Source: Hyalangium gracile
GTDB lineage: Bacteria > Myxococcota > Myxococcia > Myxococcales > Myxococcaceae
Assembly: GCF_020103725.1 (NCBI RefSeq)
Contig: NZ_JAHXBG010000038.1
Coordinates: 1-64,000 of the forward strand
Length of the DNA stretch: 64,000 nt
Reading direction: 5' to 3'
Each line of letters starts with the position of its first letter. The first letter of the stretch is position 1. Below, piece after piece: positions 1-8,612 of the stretch. The notes under the pieces were generated by a model. That model was not told the DNA's origin, ran no database searches, and worked only from the letters and a program-made list of their open reading frames with translations. Both the position numbers and the translations under genes were made by a program.

Positions 1-740
1 GGAGTCCCCGTGCTCGCGCTGAGCGCGCAAGAGGGCACCGGGCTCGAGGAGCTGCTCGCACGGCTCCCCCCGGGGAAAACCGGGGCGTTGCTCGGCTCCT
101 CGGGAGTGGGCAAGTCCACGCTCGTCAACCGGCTCCTGGGAGAGGCGCGGCTGGCCACCCAGGCCGTCCGGGAGGATGACTCCAGGGGGCGCCACACCAC
201 CACGCACCGGGAGCTCTTCGTGCTACCTCATGGAGGGCTGCTCATCGACGGGCCGGGGATGCGCGAGCTCGGGCTGTGGGGGATGAGGAGGAGGGCCTGA
301 GTCAGGCGTTCTCCGACATCCTCGCGCTGGCCACCGACTGCCGCTTCTCGGACTGCGCCCACCGGGGCGAGCCGGGGTGCGCGGTCCGAGCCGCCCTGGA
401 AGCAGGGGGCCTCTCGCGAGAGCGGCTCCAGAGCTTCGAGAAGCTCCAGCGCGAGCAGGCCTACCAGGCGCGCCAGGCCAGCAGCTCCGCGCAGCGAGAG
501 CACAAGCGCAGATACGCGCGTCGTAAGTCGAGGCGTTTCCGTCCAGAATGGGCGCTGACATGCCGAGCACTTCCAGCCAGGGGGGCGGGCCCGAGCAGCC
601 CGGTGCCCGCGTTCCATCGGAGACGCACTCCTGGCGCATTCTCCCGTGGTTGGACGGCTTTCTCTCGGAGGCGCTGCGTCGTGCACCGCCCGCGGAGCTC
701 GGCCGTGCCAGGGTGGTGGCTGGCACGACCATCGCCTTGA
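1..740 (+). pseudogene. rsgA: RsgA ribosome-maturation GTPase, 3' part, apparent frameshift
   Basis: This is the C-terminal half of the circularly permuted GTPase RsgA (30S subunit maturation); its 5' end lies before the window. Frame 1 (1-300) shows the P-loop GSSGVGKST, the switch region [12 protein letters not shown] and a G3 motif written DGPG (usually DTPG), then stops right after GLWG. From about 276 the next frame continues the protein as [11 protein letters not shown] followed by the zinc-binding Cys/His cluster (DCRFSDCAHRGEPGC). A single G missing from the G-run at about 278-283 would explain this. The second frame stays open to 740, past the expected RsgA C-terminus and into the next gene, so the natural stop also seems lost. 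It could be a real pseudogene, a programmed shift or an assembly error. The family assignment is secure; the lesion's origin is not. Confidence 0.72.
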
Positions 741-2119
741 TCGTGCTCGCCGGGCTGATCTTGATCACCACCCTGAGCGGGGAGCTGCCCGCGGGCTATG
801 TCGTGGGGACCACCGGCACCCTGGTCGGCTATGCGGGCATCCTGTGGATCTTGCGCGGGGCCTCCTCGTCCCGTCTCCCGGCGCTGCTCCTGAGCGCGCT
901 CATGGCGTCCACCATCCTCCTGGTCTCCCTCCACGAGGGCGACTCCTTTCTCGCCGCCAGCGCGGCGATGATGTTGGTCACGATCCTGTCGGAATACCTG
1001 CTGGGGCCGCGCCTGGGCCTCGTCATCCTCATCCCCGTCCTCTTGATCGTCGGAGTCGTCTGCCCGCTCTGGATTCAGTTCCGGGACGCCGAGCCGCTCG
1101 TCATGACCAATGGCCATCGGTGGGGGATCCACATCATCGCCGCGCTCTGCATCCTGGCGGGGTGGGCGGTCGGGGGGCTGTACAGCAGCGCGCATGCCTC
1201 CACGCGTGCCGCGCTCGAGCGGGACATCCAGGCTCGCAAGGAGGCCGAGGCCAAGCTGGGGGAGCTGCACCGCACCTTGCTGGATGTCTCGCGCCAGGCG
1301 GGGATGACGGAGATCGCCACGGGCGTGCTGCACAACGTGGGCAACACGCTCAACAGCCTCAACATCTCGGTGGGCATCGTCACCGACAGGCTGCGCGGCT
1401 CACGCATCTCCATGCTGAGTCACGTCAGCGGGCTGCTGAACGAGCACGCCGCGGACCTCGCGTCCTTCCTCACCACCGATCCTCGCGGCTCCAAGCTGCC
1501 CATCTACATCAGCGCGCTGTCGACGCAGCTGGCGTCCGAGCGCGAAGCGCTCCTGGAGGAGATGCGGGCGCTCAACCAGAGCGTGGAGCACATCAAGTCC
1601 ATCGTTCTCATGCAGCAGGAGCACGCCCGGTACGGTGGATTGGTGGAGCGGATCCTGGTGCCCCAGCTCATCGACGACGCGCTGCGCCTGGACGCCAGCT
1701 CCTTCGAGCAGCTGGGCATCGTCGTGTGGCGGGACTACGCGGAGGTGCCTTCCATCGAGGTGGATCGGCACAAGCTGCTGCAGATCCTCCTCAACCTGCT
1801 GAGCAATGCCCGGCATGCGCTGGTGGAGAGCGATGCGCCGGACAAGTCCCTGATGATCCGCGTCGGCCTCGACGAGAAGGGGGAGAAGCTGCGCATCGAG
1901 GTGGGGGACAACGGGGTGGGCATCGAGACCGAGAACCTGACGCGCATCTTCTCCCAGGGCTTCACCACGAAGAAGACGGGGCACGGCTTCGGCCTGCACA
2001 TCAGCGCCCTGGCCGCGCAGGAACTGCGAGGGCGGCTCTACGTGGCGAGCGCCGGACGGGGCCACGGCGCCACTTTCACCATCGAGCTGCCCCTTCAGAG
2101 CGAGGAGCCCGCACGCTAG
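548..2119 (+). CDS. Membrane-anchored sensor histidine kinase
   Basis: A 523-residue kinase. Several hydrophobic segments (about residues 58-215) form a membrane module with no recognisable extracellular sensor domain, followed by a short coiled coil (about 220-250). The phospho-acceptor region is the atypical H-box GVLHNVGNTLNSL with His262. The ATPase domain shows the N box NLLSNARHAL, G1 DNGVGI, and G2 GHGFGLH. There is no receiver domain and no response regulator beside it, so it is probably an orphan. The 5' end lies inside the rsgA-derived open frame, and upstream ribosome-binding signals are weak (ATG at 548 or 560). Its stop interlocks with that of the convergent P450 gene through a shared CTAG. 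The class is certain; the signal is unknown. Confidence 0.9.
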   Translation: MGADMPSTSSQGGGPEQPGARVPSETHSWRILPWLDGFLSEALRRAPPAELGRARVVAGTTIALIVLAGLILITTLSGELPAGYVVGTTGTLVGYAGILWILRGASSSRLPALLLSALMASTILLVSLHEGDSFLAASAAMMLVTILSEYLLGPRLGLVILIPVLLIVGVVCPLWIQFRDAEPLVMTNGHRWGIHIIAALCILAGWAVGGLYSSAHASTRAALERDIQARKEAEAKLGELHRTLLDVSRQAGMTEIATGVLHNVGNTLNSLNISVGIVTDRLRGSRISMLSHVSGLLNEHAADLASFLTTDPRGSKLPIYISALSTQLASEREALLEEMRALNQSVEHIKSIVLMQQEHARYGGLVERILVPQLIDDALRLDASSFEQLGIVVWRDYAEVPSIEVDRHKLLQILLNLLSNARHALVESDAPDKSLMIRVGLDEKGEKLRIEVGDNGVGIETENLTRIFSQGFTTKKTGHGFGLHISALAAQELRGRLYVASAGRGHGATFTIELPLQSEEPAR

Positions 2120-3468
2120 GGAGCCGCGCGTGCGCGGAGCTTCATGGGCATCCCGTGTCTGGGGCGCAGTGTGATCGAGGGGAGCAGCGGCACCGCTCCT
2201 TCCCGCGTGCGCTCCAGCCGGAAGTGCTGGGCGAGGGTGGCCAGCACGAGCCGTGCTTCCATGAGCGCGAAGCTTTGTCCGATGCACAGCCGCGGGCCGC
2301 CGCCGAAGGGGAACCAGGCGAAGCGCGGCAGGCGGCGCTCCAGCCCGTCCGCCCAGCGCTGGGGACGGAACGCCAGCGGCTCCTCATAGAAGCGGGGATC
2401 CCGCTGCACCGTCCACGGGTTCAGCCACACCGCGGCGCCCGCCGGGATGCGCCAGCCCGCCACGGTGTCCTCCTTCACGGACTCCCGGCTCAAGGACCAG
2501 GCCGGCGGATAGAGCCGCAGGGACTCCTTCACCACGTACTCCGTGAAGGGCAGGGCGGGCAGATCCTCCACCGTGGGTGCTCTTCCGCCCAGCACCGAGT
2601 CCAGCTCCTGGTGCAGCGTGGCCTCGGCTTCCGGGGTCCGGGACAGCAGATCCCAACAGAAGCTCAGGGTGATGGCCGTCGTCTCATGGCCCGCCAGCAT
2701 CAGCGTCACCGCCTCGTCGCGGATCTGCTGGTCGCTCATCCGGCTGCCGTCCTCGTCCTGGACCTGGAGGAGCATCGACAGCAGATCGCCGGTGTCGCGG
2801 CCCTCCACGCGCCGCTGCTGGATGATGCCGTCCACGACGCGGTAGAGCCGCCGGATCGCGAGCTTGTAGCCCACGTTCTCAGGGGTGGGGATCCAGCCGG
2901 GCACCACCAGCGCCTGCAGCTTCGAGAAGTGGTCGATGACCCGCCCGAGCGCCGGTCCCACCTGGGCCGTCGCTCCATCTCCCATCTCGAGGCCGAAGAG
3001 GCTCTGGACGACGATGTCGAGGGTGACCTTCATCATGTCCTCGGCGATGTCGCGGACCTCTCCCTCCCGCCAGGTGGCCAGCATGCGCCGGGCGTGCTCG
3101 GCCATCACCTGCCCGTAGGCGGCGATGCGCTGGCGGTGGAAGGCGGGCTGCATGAGCCGGCGCTGCCGCAGCCAGAAGTCTCCTTCGCTGACCAGCAGGC
3201 CCTGGCCCAGGAACCCCCGGAGCAGCACGCGCTGGAGCTTGTCCTTGACGTAGTTGCGCTGCGCCGTCACGAGGACGTGCTCGATGTGCTCCGGGAGGTT
3301 GAGCACGTACGTGGGCTGCCCCAGGAAGGTGAGGTACGCCACGTCGCCGTAGCCGCCCCAGGCGCAGTCCTCGAGGAAGGCCAGGGGCGCCCGCGCGTAG
3401 TCGACGACACTCCCCACGAGGGAGCGAGGGCGGGGGCCTTTGGGATGCGTCGCGGGGGTGGAGCTCAT
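2116..3468 (-). CDS. Cytochrome P450
   Basis: A 450-residue heme-thiolate monooxygenase with all the P450 landmarks in order: I-helix oxygen-activation motif AGHETT, the K-helix ExxR (ESLRLYPP), the PERF-like FRPQRW, and the heme loop FPFGGGPRLCIG with axial ligand Cys395. The length is normal for a soluble bacterial P450, and it has no membrane anchor or fused reductase. The AGHETT and FGGGPRLCIG motifs place it among the CYP102/CYP4-like bacterial enzymes that often hydroxylate fatty acids or other lipids, but the substrate is not deducible. No ferredoxin or reductase gene is adjacent. It stands alone between convergent and co-directional genes. Confidence 0.95.
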   Translation of the reverse strand: MSSTPATHPKGPRPRSLVGSVVDYARAPLAFLEDCAWGGYGDVAYLTFLGQPTYVLNLPEHIEHVLVTAQRNYVKDKLQRVLLRGFLGQGLLVSEGDFWLRQRRLMQPAFHRQRIAAYGQVMAEHARRMLATWREGEVRDIAEDMMKVTLDIVVQSLFGLEMGDGATAQVGPALGRVIDHFSKLQALVVPGWIPTPENVGYKLAIRRLYRVVDGIIQQRRVEGRDTGDLLSMLLQVQDEDGSRMSDQQIRDEAVTLMLAGHETTAITLSFCWDLLSRTPEAEATLHQELDSVLGGRAPTVEDLPALPFTEYVVKESLRLYPPAWSLSRESVKEDTVAGWRIPAGAAVWLNPWTVQRDPRFYEEPLAFRPQRWADGLERRLPRFAWFPFGGGPRLCIGQSFALMEARLVLATLAQHFRLERTREGAVPLLPSITLRPRHGMPMKLRARAAP

Positions 3469-3493
3469 GCGCCCAGTCTAGAGGCGCCTGTGC

Positions 3494-4693
3494 CTACGTC
3501 GTCAGCACGAGTTTGACGAGCTCGGGCGGGCTGCCGAAGCGCATGGGCGGGCCCCAGAAGCCACACCCGCGGCTCACATAGATGTGGGAAGCGCCGTGCC
3601 GGTAGAGCCCCGCAGAGTGCTCCCAGATCATGCCGATGAAGGCCGTCATCGGGAAGAGCTGCCCGCCGTGGGTGTGACCGGAGATCTGAAGGTCCACGCC
3701 CTGCTCCGCCGCGACCCGGAAGTTGGAGGGCTGGTGCGCCAGCAGCACTGCGGCGCGGTCCGGGTTCCTGCCCTCGAGCGCCCGGTCGAGATCGTAGCCC
3801 GGCCTGCCGCGCCGCCTGCCGCCGCTCCAGTCGTCCACGCCCACCAGGTCCAGCGAGCCCCCCGCGTCGCCGATGCTCACCCGACGGTTGCGCAGCACCT
3901 GGATGTCCAGCGTCTGGAGGAACTCCACCCAGGGATCCTCGCCGGAGATGTACTCGTGGTTGCCCGTGACGAAGAATCGGCCGAAGCGCGCCTTCAGGTT
4001 CCCGAGCGCCGCCACGGCGGGGCCGAGCGTCGCCACGTCCCCGTCCACGAGATCCCCGGTGACGGCGACCAGATCGGGCCGGAGCGCGTTGGCGCGCTGG
4101 ACCAGCTCGTCCATGAACCGGCGCTGGATGAAGGCTCCCACGTGGATGTCCGTGAGCTGGACGATGCTGAGGCCGTCCAGGGCTCGCGGCAACTTGGGAA
4201 TCCGGATCGCCAGCTCGGTCACCAGCGGTGGAGCGAAGGCGCGCCAGCTGCCGTAGGCGGCCATTCCGGTTCCCAGGAAGGCGGCACTTCCCGCCACCGT
4301 TCGCGCGAGGAAGCGGCGCCGCTCCTCGTCCACGACGGGCTGAGGGAGAGGCTCGCTGGCCGCCGCGGGTCTCCGCAGCCTGCGTCCCACCGTCAGGACG
4401 CCACGGGTGAGATCCACGGCCAGGAGCGCGAGCACCAGGAAGAGCGCGACGCCCATCCACGTGTACGTCGCCACGGAGGCCGTCTCGGCGACTCCCTCGG
4501 GGAGGAAGTCGCCCAGCCTGCGCCGGTTGATCATCGCCAGCGTCATGAGCACGAGCACGGCCAGCACCAGCAGCCGGAGCGCGAGGCTCCGCACCGTCGT
4601 CCACACCAGGCGCCGGTACAGATAGATGTGGCCCAGGGTCGCCCCGAGCAGGATGAGGAGCGAGAAGGAGAACCGCAGCGACATGGACGGCAT
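3494..4693 (-). CDS. Membrane-anchored metallophosphoesterase (YkuE-like)
   Basis: A 399-residue protein. About four hydrophobic segments in residues 1-110 are followed by an Arg-rich twin-arginine-like stretch (RRRFLARTVAGSAAFLG) and a calcineurin-like phosphoesterase domain (about 170-399). Metal-binding motifs are visible in order: LTDIHVG, VTGDLVDG, GNHEY, and SGHTHGGQLFP. The family includes UDP-2,3-diacylglucosamine-type and YkuE-type phosphohydrolases; the substrate cannot be named. The domain most likely faces the periplasm. An upstream GGAGAGA just before the first ATG supports this start; ATG at 4684 is an alternative. The gene is co-directional with the permease gene upstream (4725-5882), with a gap of about 30 bases. 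Confidence 0.9.
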   Translation of the reverse strand: MPSMSLRFSFSLLILLGATLGHIYLYRRLVWTTVRSLALRLLVLAVLVLMTLAMINRRRLGDFLPEGVAETASVATYTWMGVALFLVLALLAVDLTRGVLTVGRRLRRPAAASEPLPQPVVDEERRRFLARTVAGSAAFLGTGMAAYGSWRAFAPPLVTELAIRIPKLPRALDGLSIVQLTDIHVGAFIQRRFMDELVQRANALRPDLVAVTGDLVDGDVATLGPAVAALGNLKARFGRFFVTGNHEYISGEDPWVEFLQTLDIQVLRNRRVSIGDAGGSLDLVGVDDWSGGRRRGRPGYDLDRALEGRNPDRAAVLLAHQPSNFRVAAEQGVDLQISGHTHGGQLFPMTAFIGMIWEHSAGLYRHGASHIYVSRGCGFWGPPMRFGSPPELVKLVLTT

Positions 4694-4724
4694 TCTCTCC
4701 GAAGTGGTTCGAGGGGAGCAGCCT

Positions 4725-5882
4725 TCAGTGGTGCAACGGCTCCTCGGTGTCTGCTGTTCCCCGCGGGGCCTCGCCCTTGCTCTCTGGAGGCGGTGGCATC
4801 CCCGGGGCCGTCGTGACGGGCGCGGGAGCCAGCGCTCGGGCCTCCTGCTCCCACTGGGTGTTGCGCTGCTCGCGCACCCGCTGCAGGAGCACCTGGAGCG
4901 CGGCGGCGAGCGGCAGGGCCAGCACGGCGCCCAGCACTCCCATCACCATGGCGCCCCCGACGACGACGATGGCGATGAGCAGCGGGTTCATCTTCAGCGT
5001 CCGCCGCTGGATGAGCGGCTGGAGCACGTTGCCCTCGAGCTGCTGATAGACGAGGAACAGCCCCAGCGCGATCAGCGCGCGGCGGAAGCCCACCGTGGCC
5101 AGCGTCGTCACCGAGACGGTAATGGCCACCAGCAGGCTGCCGATGTACGGGATGAACCCGAGCACCAGGTACATGAGCCCCAGCGCGAGGAAGAAGGGCA
5201 CCCCGAGCGCCCAGGTGATGACGCCCGTCACCACGCCGCCCAGCGCGCAGACGAGGAACGCTCCCACGAGGTAGCCGCTCACGGCCCGGTTCATGTCCAG
5301 CAGCAGCGAGCGCAGCTCGGCGCGCCGGTCCGGCTTCACCCAGAGCATGGACTGCTCGAAGAGCTGCTCGCCGAAGAGCAGGCCGAACACGGTGATGGTG
5401 AACACGGTGATCGCCGTGAGCAGCACCCCCACCGAGGAGCTCAGCACCTCCAGGATCGGCCCGGCGATGGTGGCCGGCAGCTGCGGCAGCCTGTCCTCCA
5501 CGGAGCGCATCACGCTGAATCGCTCGTCGAGCGAGCGCAGCCACTCGGCCTCGCGCAGCTGGGTGACGAACCCCGGCAGCGCCGAGATGAGGTGGCTCAG
5601 CTGGTCCACCAGCATGGGGATGATCGACAGGCCCATGAACGTGAAGAGCCCCAGCACCGAGAGGACGGTCAGCATCACGCTCCAGCCGCGCTTGAGCCGG
5701 AGGCGCTCGAACAGGCGCACCAGCGGCTCCAGGGCCAGCGCCAGCATCAGGGCGAGCGCCAGGAGCACCAGCAGCGGGCGTAGCTGGTAGAGGATCAGCC
5801 CCAAGGCCGCGAGGGCCAGCACGTGGAGGCCCACCGTCCACACGGTGCGAGGGGCGACCTGGGAAGGGCGGGACGGAGCCAT
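4725..5882 (-). CDS. AI-2E family permease (PerM/YdiK-like)
   Basis: A 385-residue polytopic protein. It has the family layout: paired N-terminal helices (LHVLALAALGLILYQL, LLVLLALALMLALAL), a periplasmic loop region, and a C-terminal bundle with the hallmark segments GFIPYIGSLLVAI and YQQLEGNVLQPLI. The AI-2E exporter superfamily (PF01594) includes transporters for autoinducer-2 and ions, and many members have no known substrate. The Pro-rich hydrophilic C-terminus (about 350-385) is extra. It may share a transcript with the downstream metallophosphoesterase. The family is certain and the substrate unknown. Confidence 0.93.
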   Translation of the reverse strand: MAPSRPSQVAPRTVWTVGLHVLALAALGLILYQLRPLLVLLALALMLALALEPLVRLFERLRLKRGWSVMLTVLSVLGLFTFMGLSIIPMLVDQLSHLISALPGFVTQLREAEWLRSLDERFSVMRSVEDRLPQLPATIAGPILEVLSSSVGVLLTAITVFTITVFGLLFGEQLFEQSMLWVKPDRRAELRSLLLDMNRAVSGYLVGAFLVCALGGVVTGVITWALGVPFFLALGLMYLVLGFIPYIGSLLVAITVSVTTLATVGFRRALIALGLFLVYQQLEGNVLQPLIQRRTLKMNPLLIAIVVVGGAMVMGVLGAVLALPLAAALQVLLQRVREQRNTQWEQEARALAPAPVTTAPGMPPPPESKGEAPRGTADTEEPLHH

Positions 5883-5920
5883 GGCGGCCCCTAAGGTGCG
5901 GCCTCGCCGCGCCGCTGCAT

Positions 5921-6100
5921 CGGTTCGCGGGACGGAACGTCCACTGGCGGGAACTGGCGGGCCGGCTGCGCACGCTTCTCGACACTGGGCTGCACTGGAT
6001 TGGCGTCACGGTGTGGCTGCTGGCGGTGGGATGTGCCCATGAAGATGCGAGCACCGGCGAGGCGTTCGCCACCCTGAGCCTCCCCTTCGAGCTGCGCTGA
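5921..6100 (+). pseudogene. Probable remnant of a coding sequence
   Basis: Between two minus-strand genes, frame 2 of the + strand reads as convincing protein for about 60 codons: HRFAGRNVHWRELAGRL, then a Trp/Leu-rich stretch (TGLHWIGVTVWLLAVGC), ending GEAFATLSLPFELR and TGA. It has no ATG, GTG or TTG at its upstream end (the first GTG is at 6011) and no ribosome-binding site. The amino-acid composition does not look like antisense noise. I infer the 3' end of a gene whose 5' part has been deleted; the family was not recognised. Confidence 0.4.
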
Positions 6101-6104
6101 GGGG

Positions 6105-7025
6105 TCAGGTCCAGGTCCCGTTGCCCTCGGACTTGTTGACGATGGACTTGAAGCGATCCTTGACCTGCTTGAGGGGCTCGTACTTCAGGTCCTTCGCGAC
6201 ATGGATGTACTCCTCGAGCACCCGCTCATCGAGCTTTCGCGCCTTCTCGAAGAGCGCGCGGACCTTCTTGTCCCGCAGCGACGCCAGGAGCGCCACGTAG
6301 TCATCGCGGAACGCGTACCAGAGCCTGGGCCAGGTCTTGGTGGTGTACTCCTTGGCGATGTGGATGCCGCGGATCGAGTCGATGTAGGCCAGGACCATCC
6401 CCCGGCCCGCCTCCTCGACGACAGCGTCCGTGTCGTTGTACCGCGTCTCCAGGTCCGTCACCGTGGCGTGCAGCGCGCCGAGCACCAGCTTGACCCGCTT
6501 GGCCACGGCCGGTGCGCAGGTCGCGAGCTTCGGAAGCTCGTAGAGGTAGTGCCAGGTCTTCCCTTCATCGGACGAGACGATCAGCGACGCGATGAGCTGG
6601 TGCGCCGCTTCGCGGGTGCTGCCGATCACCTGTCCCCGCTCGTTGTAGATCTTGTGGCCTGTCGCCTTGCCTTGCTGCAGCGGGGCGGAGTTCCACACGA
6701 TCTGATCGAGCGGGGCGATGATCCCGCGCTCCAGCATCCACGCGTAGATGTGGAGGATGCGGAACTGGATGCGAAGGCGGCCCTCTGCATGCAGGGCCAC
6801 GTTCTGGGAGATGGCGTCCATTCGCTTGAGCTGGACCACCTTGAAGGGCTCCTTGCGCCCGTCGATCTTGGGATAAGGCACGGGGTTGACCGTGCCGTGA
6901 AAGGTCTCCACCTTCGCGTAGTAGTTCTTCATCGTGGAGAACTGGAGATCGTAGCGGCAGGCCATGTTCTTGCACTGGGCCAGCCCATCCTCGTTCTCCT
7001 CGTCACAGATGGGACACGTGATCAC
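6105..7025 (-). CDS. Zinc-ribbon protein of unknown function
   Basis: A 306-residue protein starting with a four-cysteine zinc ribbon (CPIC at residues 4-7, then Cys18 and Cys23), followed by a mostly alpha-helical body with no recognised domain. I chose the GTG at 7023-7025 because GGAG lies five bases before it and the Cys cluster follows at once; the open frame extends upstream to 7160, but that part looks non-coding (Arg/Pro-rich). Repeated acidic/basic helices in the C-terminal third suggest an all-helical fold. It may bind nucleic acid or a protein partner through the ribbon. It stands alone and I do not recognise the family. Confidence 0.7.
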   Translation of the reverse strand: MITCPICDEENEDGLAQCKNMACRYDLQFSTMKNYYAKVETFHGTVNPVPYPKIDGRKEPFKVVQLKRMDAISQNVALHAEGRLRIQFRILHIYAWMLERGIIAPLDQIVWNSAPLQQGKATGHKIYNERGQVIGSTREAAHQLIASLIVSSDEGKTWHYLYELPKLATCAPAVAKRVKLVLGALHATVTDLETRYNDTDAVVEEAGRGMVLAYIDSIRGIHIAKEYTTKTWPRLWYAFRDDYVALLASLRDKKVRALFEKARKLDERVLEEYIHVAKDLKYEPLKQVKDRFKSIVNKSEGNGTWT

Positions 7026-7346
7026 GGGAGCTCCGGAAGCGACGGGTGAGAAGCGGTCACGACAGCTGCGTGGCTTCGATTTTCTCTTGGAATCGCGGAG
7101 TGGAGCAAGATGGGGCCTTCGAAGTGGGGCTCCCTCACCCGCTGCGTAGGCCGCTGGCATGTGCTCCAGGCTCGGACCGGAGGGCAGGTCAGAGCTGTCT
7201 GGTGAGCATCAGCGGCGAATCGACGATGGTTGGCCGCGTGGCTGCGTTGGGTCCCGACCAGAGAGGTCGGGGCGTCATGGCGGGCGGGAGGAGGCCTCGG
7301 TATCACTGGCGACGCGCTGAGCTTGGTGCATGGGGGGAGAGGCGAC
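7026..7346. promoter_or_regulatory. Divergent intergenic region with hairpin
   Basis: These 321 bases separate the divergently transcribed zinc-ribbon and monooxygenase genes and must hold promoters for both. The only clear element is a perfect 7-bp hairpin, CCCGACC-agaga-GGTCGGG, at 7253-7271, about 75 bases before the monooxygenase start. It has no T-run, so it is more likely a protein-binding or mRNA-leader element than a terminator. Nothing else was recognised. Confidence 0.35.
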
Positions 7347-8612
7347 ATGCGAATCGTCTGTATCGGCGGAGGCCCCGCGGGCTTGTACTTCTCCATCCTG
7401 GCGAAGCGAGCTCACGGCAATCACGACATTACCGTGGTGGAGCGGAATCCCGCTGGGGTGACCCACGGGTGGGGCGTCGTGTTCTGGGAGGATCTCCTCG
7501 AGGCCCTCTACCGGCACGATTTCGAGAGCGCTCGGGAGATCTCGGAGAGCGCTGCCCGCTGGGATCAGCAGGAAGTGCACATCCACGGGCAGCGGGCCAT
7601 CCACATCGGCGGCCATGGGTTCAGCATCGGCCGGGAGCGCCTGCTGGAGATCCTCACCCGGCGAGCCGTGGAACTCGGGGTGGATGTCCAGTTCCAGCGC
7701 GAGGCCGAGGCTCCGTCCGAGTTCGCTGACGCGGACCTGATCGTCGCGTGCGATGGCGTCAACAGCAAGGTCCGCCTGCTGCACGCCCACCAGTTCCAGC
7801 CCCGCGTCGAGGAGGGGAGGAACAAGTACATCTGGCTGGGGACCAACAAGGTGTTCGATGCCTTCACGTTCGCCTTCGAGGAGACCCCCGCCGGCTGGCT
7901 CTGGTTCCATGCCTACCGGTTCAACCGGGAGACCAGCACCTGCATCGTGGAGTGTCCGCTGGAGACCTGGCAGGGGCTCGGCTTCGACACGCTCGGGCCC
8001 GACGAGACCCTCCGGCGACTGGAGGGCATCTTCTGGCGCCACCTGGCGGGGCACTCGTTGTTCAACCAGCGGCGCGGACTCGGCAAGACGCCCTGGCTCC
8101 ACTTCAAGACCATCACCAACGAGCGCTGGTCTCACGGCAACATCGCCCTCATGGGTGACGCCGCCCACACCACGCACTTCTCGATCGGCTCGGGGACGAA
8201 GCTGGCGATCCAGGATGCGATCGGGCTGGCCGGGAAGCTGCGCGAACACCTGGACATCCCGACCGCGCTGAGGGCTTACGAGGAGGAGCGGCGTACCTCC
8301 CTGGTCACGCTGCAGCGCGCGGCACGCAGCAGCGCGGCGTGGTTCGAGAGCGTGCCCCAGCGGGTCGATCAATCCACCCTGCAGTTTGCCTACGCCCTCT
8401 TGAGCCGCAGGGGGGCTCCGTTCTGGAGCTACCCTCTCTACCTCGCCACCCAGAACGAGGTGCTCAGGGGACTGCTGCGCTCGCTCCATGCCGCCAGGAG
8501 GTGGGTGCGCACGGGAAGCGGGCTCAGGCCGCCTTGGGCCGAGGAGGCTGGCGGCGAGCCGAGCCGAGGACGGAGGCGACGAGCCCCGCCAGCGCGAGCA
8601 GGGACACGGTGA
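7347..8612 (+). CDS. FAD-dependent aromatic monooxygenase
   Basis: A 421-residue flavoprotein hydroxylase of the PHBH fold. The N-terminal dinucleotide motif is IGGGPAGLYFSIL; VERNPAG and HGWGVVF follow as in anthraniloyl-/salicylyl-CoA hydroxylases and VioD-like enzymes. The central DG motif is ACDGVNSKVR, and the FAD-pyrophosphate GD motif is ALMGDAAHTTHFSIGSGTKLA. The ATG at 7347 is chosen because a GGGGGGAGAGG element lies 5 bases upstream and the GxGxxG motif follows immediately. The last 30 residues are Arg/Pro-rich and run antisense over the 3' end of the yfhO gene (89 bases), suggesting the original stop was lost. Substrate unknown; no CoA ligase or biosynthetic cluster adjoins it. 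Confidence 0.88.
   Translation: MRIVCIGGGPAGLYFSILAKRAHGNHDITVVERNPAGVTHGWGVVFWEDLLEALYRHDFESAREISESAARWDQQEVHIHGQRAIHIGGHGFSIGRERLLEILTRRAVELGVDVQFQREAEAPSEFADADLIVACDGVNSKVRLLHAHQFQPRVEEGRNKYIWLGTNKVFDAFTFAFEETPAGWLWFHAYRFNRETSTCIVECPLETWQGLGFDTLGPDETLRRLEGIFWRHLAGHSLFNQRRGLGKTPWLHFKTITNERWSHGNIALMGDAAHTTHFSIGSGTKLAIQDAIGLAGKLREHLDIPTALRAYEEERRTSLVTLQRAARSSAAWFESVPQRVDQSTLQFAYALLSRRGAPFWSYPLYLATQNEVLRGLLRSLHAARRWVRTGSGLRPPWAEEAGGEPSRGRRRRAPPARAGTR

Noticed and set aside
646-3516. Long open frame on the + strand over the histidine kinase and the P450 gene
   Set aside because: It is an Arg/Pro/Gly/Ala-rich shadow frame of a very GC-rich region; the other strand has a complete P450 with all motifs.
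7253-7271. Hairpin as a transcription terminator
   Set aside because: There is no T-run and it lies upstream of a start, in a divergent promoter region, so I kept it only as an element of that region.
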